From NCBI GenBank assembly GCA_028707655.1, contig JAQWAN010000131.1:1-6096 (forward strand): a stretch of 6,096 nucleotides of DNA, read 5' to 3'. Origin of the DNA: Bacteroidaceae bacterium (lineage in GTDB: Bacteria; Bacteroidota; Bacteroidia; Bacteroidales; Bacteroidaceae). A program made the translations under genes and the position numbers. Below are positions 1 through 6,096 of this stretch, in pieces; position 1 is the first letter of the stretch, and each line of letters opens with the position of its first letter. The notes beneath the pieces were generated by a model. The model was given only the letters and a program-made list of their open reading frames with translations, was not told where the DNA came from and did no database searches.

Positions 1-2762
1 TCGTTAAACAATTTCTTCTTATCCTGTTTTGGATGAAGGTGGAAGAACTCACGAATACGGTCAAAGATAACCACCTTATCATTGATAGAGTAACCAATAG
101 CGGTAAGAACAGCTCCAATAAAGGCTTGGTCGAGCTCTAAAGAGAAGGGAACAAAGCCCCATAGAGCAGAGAATAAACCGATAATGATAATGGTATCCAC
201 AGATAAAGCAAGTACCGAACCAACACTATAAGCGATGTTTCTAAAACGTAGTAACACGTATAAGAAAATAGCTAATAGAGAAAGTAATACAGAGATTACA
301 GCTGAGTCTTTAATATCATCTGCAATAGTTGGACCCACTTTCTGAGAACTAATGATACTATCTGTTAAGTTTTCACGGTCAGTGAATGTATCAAAGGTTG
401 CTGTACTAGAAAGAACCGGTTTCAATGCTTTAAATAAGAAGGCCTCAATCTCTGTATCTACAGAGGTTGCATCTTCATTGATACGGTAGTTTGTACTAAT
501 ACGATATCCTTTTTGTGTTTTAATAACACTAAACGATGCTTTGTCTTCGCTATTGTTCAGCTCTGCTGCTTTGGTGTTCACCATTTCAGCTATTTTCTCT
601 GGAGAAATAGTTTGTTCAATAGCTACCACAAAGTTACGTCCACCGGTAAAGTCAATACTTTGACTAAATCCACGGGTAAAGACAGAAGCTAAACAAGCTA
701 TAACGATAATGCCAAAGATGATAAATGACTTCTTAGCATTGTTCATAAAGTTATAACTACTATTCACCATTAACTTTCTAGAGATCTTAGAAGAGAAGTT
801 AAGGTCGCGATATTTCTCTTTTGTAAGTAGTTTCTCATATACTAAACGAGTTAAGAATACAGCAGTAAAGAAGGAGCAGAAAATACCAATGATTAAGGTT
901 GTTGCAAAACCTCTAATCAATCCAGTACCAAAATTAAACAAGATAAGACCTGTAATAATGGATGTGATATTTGAGTCAAGAATAGCAGATAGTGCATTTG
1001 AATACCCATCTGTAATCGCATTTTTCAATGTTTTACCCGCTTTGAGTTCCTCTTTTGTACGCTCATAGATTAACACGTTAGCATCTACAGCCATACCAAG
1101 GGATAAGACCATACCCGCAATACCCGACATGGTTAATGCAGCTTGGAAGGAGGATAAAATACCTAGTGTAAAGAATAGGTTAAAGAGTAAAGCAGCATTT
1201 GCTACCATACCTGGTATTAAACCATACATAGAACACATATAAACCATCAAAAGAACTAAGGCCACTGCAAACGAGATGACACCTTGGTTAATAGAAGCTT
1301 GTCCTAAAGATGGCCCAACTGTATCTTCTTGCACAATACGTGCAGGAGCAGGCATCTTACCCGATTTCAACACATTGGCTAAATCCTTTGCCTCTTCTAG
1401 TGTAAAGTTACCAGTAATCTGTGAGTTTCCTCCAGAGATCTCCCCATTTACATTTGGTGCAGAATATACCAAGCCATCTAAAACGATAGCAATGGATTTA
1501 CCAATATTACGTTTGGTAATATCTGCCCAACGTGTACTACCTTCACTATTCATCGACATACTTACCGATGGGTGATTGTATTGGTCATAATCATCTTTTG
1601 CAGTAGAAATCACATCACCGGCCAAGATAGGACCGTTGTGTACATTCTCCTGTGTGTTTTCTTGAAACTTAGTAGCAAAGAGTTCAAATACTTCTCTTTC
1701 GTTAGCTTTTACGCTCCATTTTAAACGTAGGTCGCTAGGAAGCAACTCTTTTACTTCGCTCATGGCTAAGTATTTGTTGATAGTAGCTGTATCTTGGTAG
1801 CGTGCAACACCAAGAAGTGCGCTTCTACTGTTGTAAACATGCAAGATAGACAAAAGAGGATTTTGTTTCTTTGCTGCTTTAAGTGCAGCTTCGCTTTGCT
1901 TCTCTTGTGAATCGCCTGTTGCTGCTTTTGCAACATTATCCGCTAAGTTTGTTTTTTCAGTTACCGCTAGTGTATCCGCAGCAGCATCTTCTGTTTCGTT
2001 TTCTGCAAGAATCTCGCGTACTTTTTTGTCTGCCTCAGTGATATAAGGTACAATTTCAGAAGCATCGTATGTTTCCCAGAACTCTAAGTTGGCTGAACCC
2101 TGTAACAAGTCGGCCACACGTTTAGGATCTTTCACACCTGGAAGCTCAATCATAATACGACCAATATTATTCTCTAATAATTGGATATTAGGTTGTGCAA
2201 CACCAAAACGGTCAATACGTGTACGAAGAACGTTGTAGGAGTTTTTTACAGCCGCATTGATTTCGTCTCTCATTACCTGTTCAACAGCGCTATCGCTTGT
2301 TCTTGGGTTGATCTTATCACTTAACTGTTCGGTAGCAAATAATTCAGCTAAATTAGAACCAGGAGCTAATTTTTTATATTCTCTAATAAAGAGGGTAACA
2401 AAATCACCTGCTTCTGAAGCTTGTAATTTTTTTGCTGTACTAATTGCTTGTAAAAAGTTCTGGTCGGTTTTATTTCCAGATAGAGCTTTTACGATATCAG
2501 GTATAGATACTTCAAGGATAACATTCATTCCTCCTTTTAAGTCAAGACCTAAACCAATTTCCATTTCACGACATTGTTTTAGCGTATAGCTCCACAACCA
2601 AACTTTCTGATTGCCGAGTGAGTCTACATATGCTGATTCGCTCTGATGATTCTCTGCCGCTTTCTTCATGTGATAGTGGCTAACAAAAGAGAAAGAAAGA
2701 TAGAAAACACAAACCAATGTGAGTGCTACCGCCAAAAATTTAACAAATCCTTTGTTTTGCAT
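1..2762 (-). CDS. secDF: SecDF fusion protein, Sec translocon accessory subunit (3' end cut by window)
   Basis: Single-chain SecD-SecF, the inner-membrane partner of SecYEG that uses the proton gradient to complete protein export. The frame is open for 920 codons from the ATG at 2762 to the window edge. An in-frame TAA at 2781-2783 with no ATG between fixes the start. In order: TM1 about residues 6-26; the SecD signature GLDLKGG at 72-78; the periplasmic P1 domain (RIDRFGVAQPNIQ, RIMIELPGVKD), interrupted by a charged Ala/Glu/Lys-rich insert at about 242-301; SecD TM helices from about 494, with GMAVDANV containing the membrane Asp560; SecF TM1 about 677-695; the SecF motif DFTGGR at 704-709; and SINDKVVIFDRIRE with Asp895. 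By family knowledge Asp560 and Asp895 correspond to the proton-relay aspartates of characterised SecDF. The last roughly 70-80 residues, with the conserved SecF Arg helix, lie beyond the edge. It is transcribed alone, apparently from the promoter at 2824-2831. Confidence 0.97.
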   Translation of the reverse strand, partial: MQNKGFVKFLAVALTLVCVFYLSFSFVSHYHMKKAAENHQSESAYVDSLGNQKVWLWSYTLKQCREMEIGLGLDLKGGMNVILEVSIPDIVKALSGNKTDQNFLQAISTAKKLQASEAGDFVTLFIREYKKLAPGSNLAELFATEQLSDKINPRTSDSAVEQVMRDEINAAVKNSYNVLRTRIDRFGVAQPNIQLLENNIGRIMIELPGVKDPKRVADLLQGSANLEFWETYDASEIVPYITEADKKVREILAENETEDAAADTLAVTEKTNLADNVAKAATGDSQEKQSEAALKAAKKQNPLLSILHVYNSRSALLGVARYQDTATINKYLAMSEVKELLPSDLRLKWSVKANEREVFELFATKFQENTQENVHNGPILAGDVISTAKDDYDQYNHPSVSMSMNSEGSTRWADITKRNIGKSIAIVLDGLVYSAPNVNGEISGGNSQITGNFTLEEAKDLANVLKSGKMPAPARIVQEDTVGPSLGQASINQGVISFAVALVLLMVYMCSMYGLIPGMVANAALLFNLFFTLGILSSFQAALTMSGIAGMVLSLGMAVDANVLIYERTKEELKAGKTLKNAITDGYSNALSAILDSNITSIITGLILFNFGTGLIRGFATTLIIGIFCSFFTAVFLTRLVYEKLLTKEKYRDLNFSSKISRKLMVNSSYNFMNNAKKSFIIFGIIVIACLASVFTRGFSQSIDFTGGRNFVVAIEQTISPEKIAEMVNTKAAELNNSEDKASFSVIKTQKGYRISTNYRINEDATSVDTEIEAFLFKALKPVLSSTATFDTFTDRENLTDSIISSQKVGPTIADDIKDSAVISVLLSLLAIFLYVLLRFRNIAYSVGSVLALSVDTIIIIGLFSALWGFVPFSLELDQAFIGAVLTAIGYSINDKVVIFDRIREFFHLHPKQDKKKLFN

Positions 2763-2823
2763 TTTGTGATTAGATTTAGATTATATTTATTACTTATTAA
2801 TTAATTATTTTAATACAAGTGTG

Positions 2824-2831
2824 CAAATATA
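2824..2831 (-). promoter_or_regulatory. Bacteroidota-type -7 promoter element of secDF
   Basis: Read on the minus strand the sequence is TATATTTG followed by CAC, an exact match to the TAnnTTTG -7 consensus of the Bacteroidota primary sigma factor. It lies 61 nt upstream of the secDF ATG, which would give a leader of roughly 55 nt. I see no clear TTTG -33 element about 20 bp further upstream; that stretch holds an A8 tract and ATGGGG instead. The leader is very AT-rich with almost no G and no Shine-Dalgarno sequence, as is common in this phylum. The transcription start is inferred, not observed. Confidence 0.7.
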
Positions 2832-2885
2832 GCTTTTTTTTAGTTATACCCCATTTTTTTGTGCATAAATAACACGCGTTTTTAG

Positions 2886-2912
2886 GCTAGTGGGGCTTTT
2901 GGCCTCACTAGC
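2886..2912 (-). terminator. Hairpin between dcp and secDF, probable transcription terminator
   Basis: An 11-bp inverted repeat with a 5-nt loop: 2886-2896 pairs with 2902-2912. All pairs are Watson-Crick except 2893/2905, which is G.T in the plus-strand reading and A/C in the minus-strand transcript. In that transcript the arms are therefore GCTAGTGAGGC and GCCCCACTAGC with one internal mismatch. It begins about 70 nt after the dcp stop and lies upstream of the secDF promoter, the expected place for a terminator of the EEP-dcp unit. Neither side has a run of T directly after the stem, so it is not a textbook intrinsic terminator. It could instead be an mRNA 3'-end stabilising hairpin. Confidence 0.45.
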
Positions 2913-2982
2913 ACTATAATTCTTTAAACGCTTTCTTGTTGCTATAATCAGCGAATTGAAATTTGCTTTAGTAATATTTAAA

Positions 2983-5076
2983 TTATTTTAAACCTCTATT
3001 TTGCAACATAGCATCCACTTTTGGTTGTGCACCCTTGAACTGTATATATAGTTTCATTGGATCTTCGCTATTTCCTTTTTCCAGAATATTTGTGCGGAAA
3101 AGGTCGGCTGTTTTTTTGTCAAAAGTACCATTCTTTTTGAAAGACTCAAAAGCATCCGCATCTAAAACATTTGCCCATAAATAGCTATAATATCCTGCAG
3201 CATATCCACCAATGATATGGTTAAAGTAGGTCACACGGTAGCGAGGTGCTATCTCTGGAATAAGACCTAATTTCTGCATCTCCTCTTTTTCAAATTTCAG
3301 AGGATCAAAGTTATCAAAGTTCGTCAAGCTGTGTAGTTTCATGTCCAGAAGTGCAGCTGCAGTAAGTTCTGTGGTAACAAATCCTTGGTTAAAAGTTTTA
3401 ATCTCTTGTATCTTTTGGATCAAAGCATCTGGGATTGTCTCGCCAGTTTTATAATTCTTAGCATATAGCTTTAATACCTCCGGATAGGTAGACCAGTTTT
3501 CCATAACTTGTGAAGGAAGCTCTACAAAGTCGCGTGCAACGTTGGTACCCGATGTTCCTTGGTAGTTACATTTGGTAAGCATGCCGTGTAGGGCATGTCC
3601 AAACTCATGAAAAGTAGTCTCTACCTCATCGAGCGTTAACAACGAAGGTGTATCGCCAGATGGTTTTGTAAAATTACCAACATTATAAACAAGAGGACGT
3701 ACGCCAGCTTTTTCTTCTCTAAAGTTACTCATCCATGCGCCACCACGTTTGCTAGCTCTAGGAAAGTAATCCGTATAGAATAGGGCCAGATGGTTGCCAT
3801 CTTTATCTTTTACCTCGAACACCTCTACATCTTTATGGTAGACAGGGATGTCTGTTAGTTTTGTGAATGTAACGCCATATAATTTGTTAGCTACCATAAA
3901 GGCACCAGCTCTAACATCTTCCAGTTTGAAATAGGGTTTAAGTACATCTTCGTTAAAGTTAAACGTCTCCTGTTTTACCTTATTGGTATAATACCACCAA
4001 TCCCAAGCTTGTAGTTTCTCGCCTTTATGCTCTCTGTCCATTAGTTTCTGCATATTGGCTCTCTCTACCTTAGCTTTGTCTAATGCAACGGTCCAGATAT
4101 TTTGCAAGAAATCCATTACCGTTTTAGTGCTTTTGGCCATGGTAACGTCTAAGATAAAGTCGGCTGCTGTTTTAAAGCCAAGCAAGTTTGCTTTTTCTAA
4201 ACGCAGTTGTAAGATACGGGTGATAATCTTTTTATTATCATTCTCGTCGTTATGGTTACCTTTATTGGTATAAGCGGTGTATACCTCTTTTCGGAGTGCA
4301 CGGTTGTCGGCATATTGCAAGAAGGGTAAGCGACTTGCTGTATCGATAGTAAAGAGCCATTTGCCCTCCATACCTTTAGCTTTAGCCTCTTCTGCCGCAC
4401 TTTTCTTAAACCATTCTGGTAGACCAGACAAGTCTTTCTCGTTATCAATCACTAATTGATAGCTATTATTATCGTTGAGTACATGTTTACTAAACTGTAT
4501 ACCCAATGTAGAAAGTTCCTTGTTGATAGCTCTAAGTTTTTCCTGTTTCTCACTATCTAACGCAGCACCTGAGCGGATAAAGTTGCGGTAATAGGTATCC
4601 GTTAATCGTTTTTGTTCCGATGTATAGTCCTTCTCATTGGCAGCTATCTTCTGGTGAACTTTCTCCACTTTTTTGAAGAGTGCTACATTAAGATACATAT
4701 TGTCAGAATGTTCTGCCATTATTGGGGCCAGTTTCATAGACAATGCAGCGATAGAGTCGTTTGTTAACGCTTCGGTGATGCTGTTAAACACCCCTCCCAC
4801 GCGATTTAGAATTTCTCCACTGTTGTCGAGTGCTTCAATCGTGTTTTGGAAAGTTGGTTCCTCTTTAGCGTTAACAATAGCGTTAATCTCTTCGTTTTGT
4901 TGTTCAAAGCCCTTCATAAAGGCAGGTTCATAATCCTCAAACTTTATTTTATCAAAAGGAGGAGCTCCAAACTTGGTCGAAAACTCGGAAAAGAATGGAT
5001 TCTGTTCCGTTTTATGTACACATGCGTAGTTCATACAGCAAATTACGATTAGTAAGAAAAATGGTTTTAGTTTCAT
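2983..5076 (-). CDS. dcp: Exported M3 family zinc metallopeptidase, Dcp-like peptidyl-dipeptidase
   Basis: A 697-residue enzyme, close to the usual M3 Dcp length of about 680-710. The family removes dipeptides from the C-termini of short peptides or acts as an oligopeptidase. The zinc site is complete: HEFGH at 490-494 within TTFHEFGHALHGM, and the third ligand Glu519 in RDFVELPSQ. The distal substrate-binding segment YFNHIIGGYAAGYYSYLW (His620, with Tyr residues following) is also intact and resembles E. coli Dcp more than the oligopeptidase A branch. The start at 5076 gives MKLKPFFLLIVICCMNYAC, a short basic N-terminus plus hydrophobic core, so the protein is probably exported. Cys19 could be a lipidation site, but Asn at -3 makes a poor lipobox. 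The frame stays open upstream to 5169, but that would overlap the preceding gene and bury the signal peptide. It follows the EEP gene by 20 bp, with no promoter seen in the gap, so it is probably the second gene of that operon. Confidence 0.95.
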   Translation of the reverse strand: MKLKPFFLLIVICCMNYACVHKTEQNPFFSEFSTKFGAPPFDKIKFEDYEPAFMKGFEQQNEEINAIVNAKEEPTFQNTIEALDNSGEILNRVGGVFNSITEALTNDSIAALSMKLAPIMAEHSDNMYLNVALFKKVEKVHQKIAANEKDYTSEQKRLTDTYYRNFIRSGAALDSEKQEKLRAINKELSTLGIQFSKHVLNDNNSYQLVIDNEKDLSGLPEWFKKSAAEEAKAKGMEGKWLFTIDTASRLPFLQYADNRALRKEVYTAYTNKGNHNDENDNKKIITRILQLRLEKANLLGFKTAADFILDVTMAKSTKTVMDFLQNIWTVALDKAKVERANMQKLMDREHKGEKLQAWDWWYYTNKVKQETFNFNEDVLKPYFKLEDVRAGAFMVANKLYGVTFTKLTDIPVYHKDVEVFEVKDKDGNHLALFYTDYFPRASKRGGAWMSNFREEKAGVRPLVYNVGNFTKPSGDTPSLLTLDEVETTFHEFGHALHGMLTKCNYQGTSGTNVARDFVELPSQVMENWSTYPEVLKLYAKNYKTGETIPDALIQKIQEIKTFNQGFVTTELTAAALLDMKLHSLTNFDNFDPLKFEKEEMQKLGLIPEIAPRYRVTYFNHIIGGYAAGYYSYLWANVLDADAFESFKKNGTFDKKTADLFRTNILEKGNSEDPMKLYIQFKGAQPKVDAMLQNRGLK

Positions 5077-5096
5077 TATGGTTAGGTTTTTATGAG

Positions 5097-6096
5097 TTAA
5101 TTGTTTAATTGTAGCGCGCATTTTATGGGGTAGTGGTCCGACCCTTCTGGTTTTCTGTCTATCACACAATTGTATGCCTTAAAATGGTCACTATATAATA
5201 TATTGTCAATTCTAAAGTAAAAGCCACTCTGGTTATACGAGATGCCCAATCCGTTTCCTGTACGTACAAAAGCATCGTGTAACTGTTTCGAAGCGGTTCG
5301 ATAGGTATAAGAGATAGGGGTGTCATTAAAATCGCCACAAACCACTAATGGTCGGTTTTTTTGTAGTACCGAGTCAATAAGATGCGCCATTAAATCCGCT
5401 TGTTTAGCGCGAATCACCGTAGCTTCTCCTAATTTTTTTATTAGTCGTTGACTAATTAATGAGGTTTTTTGTGCTTCGGGATGAATAATAATATCCTTAT
5501 AAAGCGCCCTATCTTTTCGTGTTAACTTGTTCGACTCTAGATGGTTATTGATACAAACAATGGTATCGTTATTAATCTTTATTTCGGAGATTGTCCCGCC
5601 GTTGTATTTGCTATCGTAAGCAATTAATCGCGAAGAGAGGATTGGGTATTTCGAATAACAAGCCAATCCGTTGACCGTTTGTGTTCCACATCTCAAGTAA
5701 TTTTTATAGGTATATGCTTTTAGCACACTATCCACCTCCCTTTTTTGTAGGTACTGTTTATTTTTAGAGGTGATAAACTCCTGAATAAAGATGATATCCG
5801 CTTTACTCTCCTGCATATATTGGAGTACACTATTGGGCGACCTTCTGGTTGGTTTTTTTTGGCTCTGCATTGCCATTGAGTTGTAGGATAGAATCTTTAT
5901 GGCATCCTTAGGTGCTGCCTTTGGTAGGTTTATAGGCAATACGGTTCTAATCTGCACAGAGCAGATAAGTAGTGTAAGCAGTGATATCCAGATCAATTTG
6001 CGGTAGAAAACCAACCAAAACAGTGAAAAGAACACCATGATGAGTAGGAAGATAGGAAAGACGATACCCAGTCCAGACAAAAACGGAAAGCGATTA
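5097..6096 (-). CDS. Membrane-anchored endonuclease/exonuclease/phosphatase family protein (5' end cut by window)
   Basis: A metal-dependent hydrolase of the EEP (DNase I-like/exonuclease III/sphingomyelinase) fold; the substrate cannot be told from sequence. 332 complete codons are visible and the frame is still open at 6096, so the true start lies outside. The TTG at 6078-6080 (LSGLGIV) is internal to the first membrane region and is not a believable start. The visible N-terminus has two hydrophobic segments (GIVFPIFLLIMVFFSLFWLV and, after RKL, WISLLTLLICSV), then the catalytic domain. Motifs in order: SYN with Asn at 5880-5882; FIQEF with metal-binding Glu at 5778-5780; NGLACYSKYPI; NNHLES; GDFND at about 5322-5336; RIDNI; and SDH at 5133-5141. 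All catalytic motifs are present, so it should be active, with the domain probably facing the periplasm. It ends 20 bp before dcp and is likely co-transcribed with it. In Bacteroidales, relatives often sit beside rhomboid-protease genes, which would lie upstream of this window. Confidence 0.92.
   Translation of the reverse strand, partial: NRFPFLSGLGIVFPIFLLIMVFFSLFWLVFYRKLIWISLLTLLICSVQIRTVLPINLPKAAPKDAIKILSYNSMAMQSQKKPTRRSPNSVLQYMQESKADIIFIQEFITSKNKQYLQKREVDSVLKAYTYKNYLRCGTQTVNGLACYSKYPILSSRLIAYDSKYNGGTISEIKINNDTIVCINNHLESNKLTRKDRALYKDIIIHPEAQKTSLISQRLIKKLGEATVIRAKQADLMAHLIDSVLQKNRPLVVCGDFNDTPISYTYRTASKQLHDAFVRTGNGLGISYNQSGFYFRIDNILYSDHFKAYNCVIDRKPEGSDHYPIKCALQLNN

Noticed and set aside
1276..2589. 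Plus-strand open frames at 1276-1575 and 2257-2589.
   Set aside because: Both lie wholly inside secDF on the opposite strand, have no recognisable domain, and are explained by its codon pattern.
2913..2950. Repeated CTATAAT at 2914-2920 and 2942-2948, resembling a -10 box or direct repeat.
   Set aside because: A 7-base AT-rich word occurring twice in an AT-rich intergenic region is readily due to chance, and the E. coli-type -10 consensus is not the promoter code of Bacteroidota.
2955..2992. AT-rich partial palindrome around the dcp stop (ATATTTAAATTATTTTAAA).
   Set aside because: Pure A/T pairing with no stable stem; it is what low-complexity AT sequence gives by chance.
4055..5052. Plus-strand open frames at 4055-4273, 4277-4459, 4673-4933 and 4846-5052, and a minus-strand frame at 4197-4448.
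   Set aside because: All are inside the intact dcp gene in other frames, show no family resemblance, and dcp reads continuously through them without a frameshift.
5077..5169. A 31-residue N-terminal extension of the Dcp-like peptidase starting at 5169 (or at the ATG at 5121).
   Set aside because: It begins at a TTG, overlaps the end of the EEP coding region by about 70 bp, and would place basic residues ahead of an otherwise well-formed signal peptide that starts at the ATG at 5076.
1..6096. Search for a novel system: CRISPR repeats, terminal inverted repeats, tRNA/rRNA, toxin-antitoxin, reverse transcriptase or defence genes.
   Set aside because: All but the 220-bp and 20-bp intergenic gaps is covered by three well-recognised housekeeping-type genes with intact motifs, and none of these signals was seen.

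Overview
The window is an ordinary chromosomal segment from a Bacteroidota bacterium, most likely order Bacteroidales. The evidence is a single-chain SecD-SecF fusion of the Bacteroidales type (N-terminus starting MQNKGFVKFL), an AT-rich composition, starts without a Shine-Dalgarno sequence, and a TAnnTTTG-type -7 promoter element. Genus and species cannot be settled from the sequence alone. All three genes lie on the minus strand, so they read from high to low coordinates. The + strand carries no convincing gene.

In transcription order: (1) 6096 to 5097 is the 3' part of a membrane-anchored endonuclease/exonuclease/phosphatase (EEP) superfamily gene, whose start lies outside the window. (2) 20 bp later, 5076 to 2983 is a complete 697-residue M3 family zinc metallopeptidase (Dcp-like peptidyl-dipeptidase) with an N-terminal export signal. 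The short gap suggests these two are co-transcribed. (3) A 220-bp intergenic region (2763-2982) holds a strong hairpin about 70 nt past the dcp stop and a good Bacteroidota-type promoter. (4) 2762 to 1 is secDF, the proton-driven accessory subunit of the Sec translocon. It is intact over 920 codons and runs off the window before its last part.

Functionally, secDF helps move secreted and outer-membrane-bound proteins across the inner membrane. The exported M3 peptidase probably degrades peptides in the cell envelope, and the EEP enzyme probably hydrolyses a phosphodiester or phosphomonoester outside or at the inner membrane. Their adjacency looks like housekeeping/envelope gene neighbourhood rather than a dedicated system. 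I found no mobile element, CRISPR array, RNA gene, toxin-antitoxin or defence-like module, and no sign of a previously undescribed system. The points worth a second look are modest: a charged low-complexity insert in SecD, the export of a peptidase family that is often cytosolic, the EEP-peptidase pairing, and the promoter/hairpin region.
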